Positions 23,059 through 34,800 of a stretch of DNA of 64,000 nt are shown here, piece by piece. A program made the translations under genes and the position numbers. The DNA comes from Cristatella mucedo (taxonomy: Eukaryota > Bryozoa > Phylactolaemata > Cristatellidae). A model generated the notes under the pieces. That model ran no database searches. It was given only the letters and a program-made list of their open reading frames with translations, and was not told where the DNA came from. The DNA lies in contig WPIO01000013.1 in the NCBI GenBank assembly GCA_009760855.2, positions 2,740,501 through 2,804,500 of the forward strand, in the 5' to 3' direction. Numbering within the stretch: the first letter of the stretch is position 1; each line of letters starts with the position of its first letter.

Positions 23059-23262
23059 ATGGAGGATTTTACCGAACTTTATTCGCAGGCGTACAATGCC
23101 GCTGCTTCGCGTCTAGTTCGGTCTTACCGCCACACTCCTCACAAGCTCTCACCGAGACGAGAACCGCTACAGAGGAAATACCTCCTCGTACGGAGAGGTC
23201 GCCTGAGTCCGTGCTGGGGCGTGACTCTCATCGAAGGAAGGCCCATACGACAAAGCACGTGA
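23059..23262 (+). other. Short unassigned open frame, possible first exon
   Basis: An ATG-started frame of 67 codons (MEDFTELYSQAYNAAASRL at its start) in a locally CpG-richer patch. The first 40 residues look protein-like, but there is no recognised family and no strong donor site. It could be chance, or a 5' exon of an unseen transcript. Confidence 0.15.
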
Positions 23263-23304
23263 CTAGCGACACTAGTTCGGTGCGGGCGTGCAGTAGCCAT
23301 TCGA

Positions 23305-23395
23305 TCGTGCTTCCTTTGCAGAAAATATAAAGTGCCTAGAAAGAGATTGCATTCTCTGAGGGCGCTACATAAAATGTATTATTACTATTTCTTAC
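23305..23395 (+). mobile_element. LINE-A 3' tail fragment
   Basis: Begins CTTCCTTTGCAG, includes the hairpin region and ends in ATTATTACTATT. Confidence 0.75.
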
Positions 23396-25244
23396 GCACT
23401 CTCGCTTTGCATTGCTAGCTCGAGAAAGGTCGATTTCAATGGACCTACCCAGTAGGGCGCTTCCTTTGACGAGCTTTCAAAAACAAACATGCTCGGCCCG
23501 CCATTTCGTTACTATTTATGGAAAACTAACAACAAAACAGTTATTTAGACAAATTTCAGAACATCCACAAGCACTTTAAAGGTCAATAATTAACGCCACA
23601 TTGCTAAAAGTGGCAGCTTTCTGGGCTTGACGACCAATCTTTTATCTCAAGTGCTGCCATTGCCACGATCCGGTGGCTCAGCATTGGATGAACTTGGAAA
23701 TTAGTTAATAATTAAAAAATAATAATTAATATTATATAATATAAAAAAATAATATAATACAATTAATTAAAAAATCCACCAGACAATACAAAACTCTCGA
23801 CAGCCCGCAGACGCAGACTGTATTGCTTCTTTCCCAGCCTCGTGGTTTCTCGACCAGAGGCGACGGACGGGATCTCTCGCGTTCTGCAGGATGCAAACGA
23901 AGCTGGTTTTGCAGTCATCGCAGTGCCAGGCAGCGTTTTCTTCAGATTTATTGGTTTGAGCGGATTTTCTGACAAACTCGCACCACCCTTGGTCACTCGG
24001 CGTTTTTTTCACCAATGGAGATCCTTCATAGATAATATAGAAACGGACAAGGAGCCCTGAGATGCACCACAAGTGGCCCTGAAAAATAGATGTCGCTGCA
24101 CTTCCATTAGCTTACCCTGTACTGTTGCTAAGTTGACAGTTTGACTCTCTATTTGAGCGAAATGTGAAGCTGAGTTGGAACACGATACTTCCTATGTAAA
24201 GTAAAGGCGAACACTAAATATCGGGCGCGTAATTTTGCATATTTTTGTTGCAATTCTGGCGTCTCTCCTTTTCCTGCTGGGTCAAATCCTGCCGGAGGAG
24301 TCAAGTTTGCAGTGCACCAAATTTCAGGGCCATCTGACAAAGTCTGTGAACTGCACAGCTTCGCTGTGTTGATATTATGCCTTTAATTCTTAACAAGGCA
24401 GACTATGTTCAGTGCAAGCGCACGGAGCCCTTCTGCATCTTTCTTGTATATGGTATTTCAAAAGCTAGCTAGCTAAGTGCAAAGGCGATCACTTTGTGGC
24501 TGGCATCTAACAGAGCCGGTGTCAGGTCAGAGCCTCTTCATCCTACGCTGAAGGCGGGAATGACGAATCGAAGCCGTCGAGCTGCTTTAAGTTTTGCGAA
24601 TATTTCAATGTCGCTTATGTTGTTCGTTTCACGCACGCAGAGAGCAAGCCGATGAAAAACACCAACAGTTTATTGTAAGACTCACGGAGCAGAGGGATGC
24701 ACGACTCCTTTCACCCCCTTCTCCTACTCGATTTACTCCTCTGCCATTGCTGTGCCCTCGCCGACTCCGATCATTCATCCGAGGCGGATCACAGCTGTGC
24801 ACGGGCCGACCCTGATGGTGAATCCGTATCTGTTCACCACTGGGTTACCAGCCTGTGCCCAAGCCACATCACAGGCGGACCGCAGCTGTGCACCGGCCCC
24901 TCTCGATGATGCTCCCAACAACTGTTCACCAGCGGTTTATCAGAGGAGCAGTACAGGCCTGCATGTAACCCAACTGCAGCTTGATTTAGAGCCGCTTTTA
25001 TGTTATCGTGCACCAGGCTATATTTCGGGAGACTTCTCACGAGTGCATAGTCCCTTATGAAACGGCGGCGCCAGTTAAACCAGCTGGATTGTGGCGGATA
25101 ATTATTATTTGCGATTGATCGTGCGATCATACGATAGTTTATTGCCGATACAAGCCGGGCCCTGAGATAACGCATGAGGCTTTAGGATGATGTCTTCCCG
25201 CCTAGTAGCAGTGCGGGGAGGCCCGCCCGACCAAGAAGCAAGTG

Positions 25245-25545
25245 CTGGACTCCCAGCATTCAGTACACCTTCCTCGCGTTGTGCGCAACCGCACTCTCCG
25301 GTATTGAGAAAAGAGTAGGGCAATTCGAAAGACCTCGCGAGTGTCCGGCCTCGCACGGTGCCACCGTTGTAACCCTCTCGGAGCTCGACAGTTCGGCCAC
25401 CTCGGCGTGCGACTGGAGGCATTAATCGGAAAAAATGTGTGTAATTATCTGCGAGCTTTCTATGCAATTCTGGCGGGTGAAAAAGCGTTACGGTTCCGTC
25501 TTGATGGGGTCGTTTCTCGGCGCTCTCGAGCCTGGCCACAAACTG
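25245..25545 (-). repeat. Repeat X, copy 2 (unclassified)
   Basis: Pairs with 4750-5065. Its minus-strand frame is open for 144 codons with GYNGGTVRGR in the part shared with copy 1. No known domain recognised. Confidence 0.45.
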
Positions 25546-27123
25546 CCATGTCTATTGCAAGGCTGGCTGCGGTTGGGATTTGATTCTTGGCATCGGAGCT
25601 GATTTGAGCTCTAGGGCACAGAGCTATCGGTGTATGCCTAGGCCGCTGTTGAGCGCCTGTAACCATCCGCGGGTGTCAAGTAGACTTGTCTTCTGCATTG
25701 TGTATACGGACTTGACAGGCCAAGGTACGAGCTCTTCGTCGCCGCCGTATTCCTGATACTGCCGGCGTATCTATGTGCATCGGTGCAGCACCTACAAGTG
25801 ACTAGCCCTGCTACAAGGTTCAGGCGTCGCGGGTATTCGTCACGCGAGAGCTGATACTAGTGCCGTTACGAGCGCTGTGGTTTTGCAGCCCTGTTCTGAC
25901 CGGATGTGGAAGCGGCGCATGCCGAGTTTGTAACACTTAACTGAGCTAACGGCGAGCCTGCAGCAGCGCTAGTTATGACGACACGACACCGGCCTTCCCC
26001 AACGCCGTGGCGGAAGAAGCGGGCAACGCCAGCTCCAAGCCGTCGCATAAGCAGTTTGGAATCCTGCGTGCCGCACACCCGAAGGGAACAGCAGGCATCG
26101 CTTGCAATCTCAATCCGTCGCACACCAGCGCTTTTGATAATCCGATTGCTTACAAAAACAAGTGGACTCACTCTCAAAGGCCAGCTTAACGAGATCTACT
26201 AGTGACGACTGCACCCCGGTAGCCTGGAGTGATATTGCAATTGCTGCCATCTCAGGTGGTACTGAGGTCACTCGCCTCGCACGCACTTGCTTTAAGGTGC
26301 CGGAAATGCTTACGCTACGGCCGATTTGCGTAAAAAATTCCATGCACATTCTGCAGAAATTGAAGGGTGATATACAAGAAAAAACCCGACTACTTAGCGT
26401 AGGTAATGCCTATCGGGCATTCTATTTGACGCTTTCATAGTTTTATTTATCGCGAAATAGATCTACGCATGCTATTATTATCTCTCGTTCTAACTTACAG
26501 CCCTTGCAGCATACCTGAACATACACGTGTACCCAGGGGAGCTACGGTGGCCTGGGACGATTGTAGCACGATAAGGGTCGCCGGCTCGGCCGGGCCTGGC
26601 CTTTGGGCTTGACCGGATGTGCGAAGACGCCACTTAATCTTGGCATTCGGGATACCAGCCGTTTGTTAGCCGAGTCGTGGTATAGGGCGCTCTCAGTTCG
26701 TTCGGGACAGCATCCGGATAGATGGCTAACGTTTGCCGGCGATGCGGCCACCCACAGAAGGCCACGTGGACCCATTGCCCAAGCGTAGCTGGAGATACAC
26801 TCGCTCTCTGTTACGGCTTGTGTGTTCCGCATTCTCTTGTGTGCAGCATGTTGCTCGTAGCCCCGTCCGTGAGCTGGAACCCTTAGCTAGCCAAACTGCT
26901 CCACGCTAGTGATCCCAGTTACTGCAGAACTGTCGTATCAACATCGTCTTGGTTGGCATTTATGGGGATAGCTGCCGCCTTTAAGACTGCTCCTGCCCGA
27001 GTGTTGTGAAAGTGTCCTTCTCACTGTGGGAAAGCTGGCTTTATTGTTTCCCCACGTCCCCCTGCAGTCTAATTTAACTAGGCCCGCCAGCTGTTCTGCT
27101 CAGTCCCCCGTTACTGTTTGCTC

Positions 27124-27200
27124 ATAATAATAATAATAATAACACACTTGATAAAGCGCCCTGAGAGAACTCACTCTCTCTAGGCGCTTTACATTTGCAT
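27124..27200 (-). mobile_element. LINE-A 3' tail fragment
   Basis: AATAATAATAATAA then GATAAAGCGCCCTGAGAG and AGGCGCTTTACATTTGC: the LINE-A terminal hairpin on the minus strand. Confidence 0.8.
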
Positions 27201-27600
27201 ACGATACTGTTATAAAGAAGTTAAATAAAACTGTCGCTCGTCTCGCCCCTAGCCCAGCGACAGCGACGCGGCCAGCGAAGGGAGGCGGCGTAGTCAGGAC
27301 GCAGTGGTGCTCGGGTGGGAAGTAGCCGACCCCCTATAGTTTCGGTTAAGCACATAAGTCGAAGCGCTAACGTTATGTAGCTGATATAAATAACAAGCCA
27401 AGACACCAAGAGATAGTACAAGCAGCAGCTCACACCCTGTTCTACCTGCTGCCGCTCTGCCTGGCTTAAGATGTCAAGCCCGACACCATACTTGGATACA
27501 CGAAGCCTTATTTATTTTTAAAAAGACCCAATTTTCAGTTTTCTTTCACATATCTGACGGTAATAATGTAGCAACTTCGCGTGCTAGAAAACCCAACCAC

Positions 27601-27626
27601 GATATATATATATATATATATATCGC

Positions 27627-27666
<40 letters not shown>

Positions 27667-27668
27667 GA
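27601..27668. repeat. (AT)n tract with perfect palindrome
   Basis: Two AT runs separated by CGCAAGG. The second is bounded by CAAGGTATA and TATACCTTG, so it can fold completely on itself. Confidence 0.9.
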
Positions 27669-27849
27669 TAAATAACTACAATAAGCATGTGGCCGACATA
27701 CAATTGTATTATCAGTATGAGCAAGTGGGAGCCGCGTCTTATTTTTGTTAGTGTTTGTCAAAGCAAACCAAAATACACCATAAATCATCATTTGCGATGT
27801 ATATCTGAAACATAATGGCAAATACCAGACAACTGATATCGCACAGACC

Positions 27850-29220
27850 AGTGTAGAAAAAAGCTCATTTCCTGATGACCCTAAACCGCCCCCTCTGTGG
27901 TCTTCACAGGCAAACCAACTTAATCCCCCACTCTTTAATACATGTCTGGATAATGGGGTATTCTCAAGTCTTATACACCGGTCTTCCGTCCGACCTATAC
28001 TTAAAGAGCCTAGATTAAATTCAGAGGTCCCAGCAAACTATCACACACAGTTTCCCTTATTTTTTGTCAAAGACTGTTGCTAAACAGCTAGTAGAACACA
28101 TTAAAAAGTGAATTGCCAGAAAAATTGCAGTCGGAATTCAAGGGACACCACTCCACCAAACCAGCTCTTCTCCCAGCGACCAACAATGGTCCGTTCTAGG
28201 TCCTCTGCCGTTCTTCATTTATGAAGAGCCTCCGGGAAAAGTGATTCGGGCCCACGGGATTGGCTAGTCCCCTCTGCTGACAATACCAAGCTCTATGTTT
28301 AGTTTAAACCCTCGGAATCTTCTGCAGCGGTTGGTAAACTGAATGCTTGCCTTGCAGCCATTCGACCCTGAATGTCGGCAAATTTCCGGGAACTAAACTA
28401 TGATAGAACCGAACTTCTACTTTTAAACTATCCCTAGCATACAGCTGGATTAGGATACTTAGCTCTTACGACTGGTGCTGCTGAAGTGCCTTCATCATGC
28501 AACCGGAATTAAAATTTCTTAGTTGCCAACTCCTTCAAGTTTGAAAGCCTCATTAAGATGCTGCTTCGACAGCTTGCCGTAACGTTCGATCCCTGTTTAA
28601 GGTTAGCGACTGTTTAAGGTCGGGGACTGTCTAGCACGGTGACTTGCTATAAATCTTCTAGCTCAATCGGTCGGTGCAGGTTTGATTACTATAATTCAAT
28701 TTTGGTCGGGCTAATGAAAAAAGCCACTACGACTCTGCAGCTGGTGATGAATATGGCTGCAAGGCTAGTCAACAAATCCTACAAAGTCAGCCATGTCTCA
28801 TTTGTTGAATGAGCTGCGATAGCTTCTGGTTTATCAATGGATACAGAGTTCGTACTCTGCCGCGAAAGGTCCGCCCTGGCTTGACTCCTTCATACCTAGC
28901 TGAAATGCCCTCAGGTGCATTGCAGGTCCTAGACTGTGGAGCTCACTTCCACGATTCTTAGGAGACGACATCTAATCTGATGTTGCCGACTGCAGCATAT
29001 CCTTTACAGCCATCCTGAGCTGCTACTTGTGTGCTACTCACTTGCCCGACGGCACTTCTGACTCAGCTATGCTTCTCACGTTCTTTGTGATGCACGAGAC
29101 GAAGCCCACTGTATGCTCACTAAAAGCTGCTCAGGCTTAGAATGAGCTACAGAAAACTCCCGAGTAACACCGGTCTAGTCCTTGAGGCGTTAAAGATGCA
29201 GATACTTTAGACTCAATAAT
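27850..29220 (+). mobile_element. LINE-B relic (second CR1-like family)
   Basis: With stops and frameshifts, the plus strand shows RT landmarks in order: LDNGVFSSLIHRSSVRPILK (about 27940), SVLGPLPF (about 28195), ADNTKLY (about 28270), ELNYDRTELLLL (about 28400), AVTFDPCL (about 28585) and LQLVMNMAARLVN (about 28740). The last matches the LINE-B copy at 54880, not LINE-A. Confidence 0.65.
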
Positions 29221-31769
29221 CATTACGGCCAGCCGATGCTAGTGGGACTGCCGGAAAGGAAACCAATCGCCGACTCTTTTTGACTCGGCCTGGTAATCTA
29301 CCGGAAATTCCAAGAGCCCAAATTTGAAGAGTTCCCACAACAACTCAAGACGTCGCTGCCTCAGAGCAGAAGCTGGTCACAATCCCTATCCCCTTAAACT
29401 GCTTTCCCCACCCCTAGTTTCTGGTTCGAGACCTGCTCATACCCTCAACGAAAGTTCTTTAAGAAAGTGAAGGCAAGCTCGAATATGTCTTACGGCCTAA
29501 GGAGCAAGTTTAAGTGTTATGCTTTGACGCAGGCTGAGGCGCACTAAGCCAAGCAGCAGCGATTCTCCGAAACCTTTGGAGACCGAGCAAGTGCAGCACT
29601 ATTTATGATGGCAGGATAGCACAACGGCAATAGAAAAGCTCATCAACGAATGTAGACATGTGAACCGTCACTGCTGCACTGACTACCGCAAAAAGGGTCG
29701 TGGCTTTGAATTTGAAGACCCTGTGACGTTGTACGACCGGGCCGCCGTACGTCAGGCGCTCCCACAAACGGCAGATTCAGCCCATTCAGGTCTGCAAAGG
29801 AGAAGATAACAAGTCACAAATAGGGGATCTTGACGCACCAGGTTGCATGCAATGAACTACGCCCAACAAGGAACCTGCCGTGTACCTGGTCAGGGCAATG
29901 CAACGGCCGCGATGATAATGGTAAATGCATGCACGGAAATAACGATAGGAAATGCACTTATATGTCACTATTATAATAAAAGTTTCCGGATTAGAGATTA
30001 CCATTCGAAGCAACGAGCTCCCGGCCAACTGGGTGAATTATCCTTACGACCACACACAGCGATTTCACACGCACCGGCCCAGCTGACCGAAATTGGGTCT
30101 TCCGGCTCGTCTGAGGCCATCAATGATCTTTGAAGCTTACCATATTGAATATTTCAAATATTTTTTTTTAACATTTTCTATAACGCTCACATTATATATA
30201 GCAAGGCTTGGTACGGGCTTAACCGGGACTGCTGTTGGGAGGTACGGAAGTCCGCACGGGTGTTGGCCGTGGAGTTGCCGGTATAGGTAGGCAGGATTCC
30301 TGAAACGACATCCGAGGTACGGTTCTCCAAAACGCTCGCCGGCTATCTATGATCGCATGTGACATACCCTTGAATTTTCATTGCACTGGTTGCCACAAAA
30401 ATGACGTGAGATATTGAGAGACCCACGCCTGGTATCGTATGACCACGTGTAGAAACGGCCGGGCCTACAAGGGAGAAGACGACAGGTTACGCAAAACGAA
30501 CTATAATGTAATGCTGCTGTTTGTTCTCGAAAATAAGCCAGTGCAAAGCTAGGCTATCTGAAGGCCGAATTCATGCACGAATTCACAGAGTAATTACATT
30601 CAGGCCGTTGTTCTTTTGCAAGGCTTTAAAGTACAAGTATGAGATACACGAAATTATCGGCTAAATGCTAGTCTTATAAATTCTGTGTAACAATACGTTT
30701 TGTGCTCGCCGAAGCATGCTGTCTAAACCTTTTGTCTGTGGTGACATAGCATTGCGGCAGTTGCGTGTGATTTCTCGAGCTATAAACAAAGCTTTTAGCT
30801 GCTTCCTTACCGAGTATAAACTATACTAAGCTCTTCATGCAAGCCTAGCCAATCACCGCTAAGAAGGATTGAAATTTGGAGTAAAAACCCGTAAAAATGT
30901 GGATGAACAAAGAGCCGACTAGTACAGGTGCGAAAAGCCTACTGGCTTGCACCGGGCCTTCGTCCTACACAGGAAGCACATAATCGGTCCATCAGAAATT
31001 CAAGGGCCAGCTCAAACTATGCGTTTTGCGCTAGTGCAATGTGCAAGTTGTGACATCCAGATGCTGTTACTTTGACCTGAGCTGTATCCCTTGCAGCTGT
31101 ACCTGCATTGCTTGGGCAGCTCCGGCCACTGTTAGAAAAAGTCATTCGCAAGGCATGAAATAGTGTGCAAAGGCCAGCATGCATGTATGGCTGCAAGTTC
31201 GGGCTAGTTCGAGACAATGGAGCGAGCTCTCAGTACACTGGGAGGGGACCACTTTGCCAGAAAACAGAGAACCCTTCGTGGGTGGCCTTCGCGACATTTT
31301 TAAACCCGCCAGACCGCTAGTGCCTGATACTTACAATCTATTGAAGCAATGCTCTTCTCGGTGTCCTCGTCGATCTCAAAGGGCGACTGCATGGTAAGTG
31401 GAAGGCCAGGCACTAGACGCTGCTCTGACTAGATTGCTTTGCCGTAGAGTCAGCGCAGGTCAGCGCTTTATGTAACTGTCAAGCTTGCATGTGTTGTATT
31501 CTTGATGACAAAAGTTGTAGCAGTCCTTTCACAAAACTTCGGGTATCTAAGCCTGCTGCTCGTGGGAACAGCAGCACCGATGAACTCCGCTGACGCATAG
31601 CGGACGCACGCCGGCTCCGAAAGATGGAGGATAATTGGGTCCGCCTACGTTACTACGATGACCTTGCCCAGTGCGCAGGTCACCGGTCACCAGCAGGAGC
31701 CTGAGCGTGCAGGCGCCTGAAACCGCAAGTCTTTTATATTTTTAGAGGTCGCCGGCGCCAAATTATTGG

Positions 31770-31838
31770 ATGGCGAGCAAAATCCCAGATCATTTTCCCA
31801 CTATTTATGTCGATGGTCTCCACCAGAGCTGTACTCAG
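31770..31838 (+). CDS. STK31: STK31-type exon 1: start codon and RRM strand 1 (RNP2)
   Basis: Twenty-three codons ending in a GTGGGC donor. TIYVDGLH is a typical RNP2 strand. The upstream frame is open for eight codons to a TAG that overlaps a possible splice acceptor at 31745, so a small N-terminal extension cannot be excluded. Confidence 0.75.
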
Positions 31839-34800
31839 GTGGGCAGTTGTTAGTTATTACTGTTCTCAACCTGTCAGATTACCTGCCGTGAGCATGGAAA
31901 ACGGACTGTTTCTTTTTATTGTCTGCCTAGTTTTGACATATTCTTTGTACAGATAGGTGGTCTTCTAAGTAGAGCTATACGTGAATCAGGAGCTGAGATA
32001 TTGCACTTAACTTGATGTTAATCCGTTGATCGGCCTTAAATTCTGAAACATTTTCAACCTACATAATTTATATCTCTTCTATGTTTGTGCATCCGCGTTA
32101 GCTTACCATATCCTTCAGCGTAAGTGTATCTTATTGTGAATCTTGTGCTGCATATGTGATTTGATTGTACTGTTTACTTGCATTTTAGTGAAGGTTATGA
32201 TTCTATCTGAGTTTCATGCGACATGATTTGTTGGAAACTGGTATCTTCTTAGCAAGGCGTTAACTGTGCCTAGTGAAAAGTAAATGGTTATAAATAATTG
32301 AACTGCCTATTCATGAAAGGCATTAGGTACTTCGTCCGTAGACTCTGCGCTGTGAAAACTTGTTATGACATTTGCTTTTTGTGTATGCGCTTTGTCTCAG
32401 CTGTCGCTTTGTCTCAGCAGACGACACTGGTGTTATGTTTGAAATCCGGGTGTGCCCATTGGATGCTTTGCAACCTGAAAAACCACGTTCAAAGTGACAA
32501 GACTTATAATTTTTAGAAAGTCGTTGGTTTTACGCTCGTTTTGTGTTGCTCTGAGTTTTGGCTTTTTCGTCGGCTGTCTTCTCGCTTCCATTTGAACAAT
32601 AATAATGAACTAAGTTACAGCACTTTTGACATTATATCCTTACCGTAAAGGAGGAAGGTCTTTAGGATCCTTATCGCAAAGACAGGTTAATCAAGTGTGC
32701 ACTCGTTCGGTAGTATGCCGAGTTCTCGATTCAATTGAGTTTATTTCTGGATTAGAGGACTGATAACTATCGGTGCATGCATGTTCCGGGATCCGTCTTG
32801 TTGCATAGGCTGCTGAATCTGCTCGTCCTTGTGATTGTGAGACAGAGTGAAAGCCAACTGGCGGCAATATAAGTAAATGAACAAAAACACACATGGGCTT
32901 GTACTTCACCATAAGACCCAATCTTGAATTTGGATGCTTTGCAAGATTAAGGCATGGAGCATTTTAATAAAGAAATCAAGAGCCACTGCTTGTCCAAATG
33001 TACCAGTAAAGCAAGCCTGTGCAGATTGCCAAAGTAAGTTAAAATTTTGCTAACTGGATTTGCATCGAGCTTACACCCCTAAATGTGTTTCTTAGCAATA
33101 TCAGGGAAGAAGAGGCATGCTATGATGTCGTCAGAAGTTAAACACACGACCCCCAATAGTAGAAGCAAGAGTAATCTGAGCTTATCTATTTTGACCGAAT
33201 CTGTTAAACATAAGACGTAGCCACTGACGATACACTGACAGGTAACTACTACTTTTACATGCCAGTCGCTAAGCTAAATCTATCGCCTCTTGATAAATAA
33301 AAATAAATAAAAAAAATGCTAGCTGATCTAACAGCCTCTTTTTGTATAGCGACAGAAGAGCCTTTACGGCTATCACCACCGCTTGCAGTGGCGATAAAGG
33401 ATCGCCCACTGCAGGATTCGAGCCCACGACCTCGGGGGCCGAGGTCGTGAAAAGCAACCGCCTTACCTAGTGAGCCATTACGGCTAGCTGATTTAACAGC
33501 CTCTTTTTGTATAGCGACAGAAGAACCTTTACGGCTATCACCACCGCTTGCAGTGGCGGTCAAGGATCGTCCACCGCATGATTCGAACCCACGACCTCGG
33601 GGCCGAGGTCGTGAAAAGCAACCGCCTTACCTAGTGAGCTATTACGGCTCATTAATGTGCTATTAAAAGCCTACAGCTCTACTGACATGGCGAGCAGGAA
33701 TTGGCATTGTGTCCCAGGGAAAGTCGGCCGTGTAGCCGTAGCCTTAGCCAGAAGCTGCCAGGCTGAAGCTTCCTTTCTAGAGAGTGGCTAGCCCAAACTA
33801 GTGTGCCACCTACTCTGATTGGCTGGCTCTGGAAGAAAGGTCAGCGGCTCAGCAGCGATAGCCCTTGCCGGCCCAGCCAGCTTCAGGAATCGCTGGCAAT
33901 GTCCTGTGTAGTCATGCAAAACTCAGTACTTCCTTTGCAGCAAATGTAAAGTGCGTAGAAAGAGATTACATTCTTCGAGGGTGCTATATCAAATGTATTA
34001 TTATTAGTACTTTAGTTCCAAGCTTGCTTTTCTGAGTGACTAGTGTATTAGCTGTTGACAGGACAAGGCTATCGTGTATGTCACTCGTGATGACTCAAAA
34101 AAATGTGGCTGGGTGCCGCTCTTGGTTAGAACGTGCAAACTCAGTGTGCTACAGTCCAATAAGATCATCTATTAGATGATATTATGATGTATGTATGATA
34201 GTATGATGATGATAATCCACCTCAGTAGGCTTCATGCTGCTTGTACTAGGCCATTGCCTCAGTTGGGGAAATTTTCCCCCTTAGTTCTTCACGCAACTTA
34301 CTGGTGGAAGGGCTTCAAACTTTGGGCATGCAAATGAATGATATATGCAAAAATTCTAAACTTTAAATCACATTAAGCCCAGTGACGGGCTAATGTAGGG
34401 TGTAGTGTTTTTTACGACTTAATACACTTTAATCACATTTAGTCTTGCCGGTGATGTGCTTCTACAGTCAAGTTGGTAGTTTATTGTAGGAGCATTCTCA
34501 AGGGCTACTTAATCTCAATTTTGCTATCTGTTTGTTTTAAGGTTTTGATAGCTTTACCATGGGAGCTCGGCTTCCGGTACCTTTGCTCGACCAGCTGCAG
34601 TTATGGAGTTTGTTTGTAAATACGAGTGATACCCCAGGATCTAGGGTGCTGGCTCTTCACGACCTTTACGGTTCGAATCTTGCTTGCAGTGGACGATTTT
34701 CTATTGTCAACTTCAAGCATTGGTGACAGCAGTTAAGGCTCTTCCACTATTCAAATGAGGCTGTTATATCAGCTAGTATTTGTAATGGCTTTCCTCCTTA

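Larger units (their letters stand above)
18782..31769. other. Gene-poor stretch between MED8 and the STK31-type gene
   Basis: About 13 kb. It holds LINE-A (18955-20250), a LINE-B tail (21340-21450), a SINE-A tail (about 21450-21490), LINE-A tails (23305-23395, 27124-27200), repeat X copy 2 (25245-25545), an (AT)n palindrome (27601-27668) and a LINE-B relic (27850-29220). The MED8 final exon and a 5' UTR exon of the STK31-type gene may lie here but were not identified. A CpG-richer patch with a short ATG-started frame is at 22.6-23.3 kb. Confidence 0.5.
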
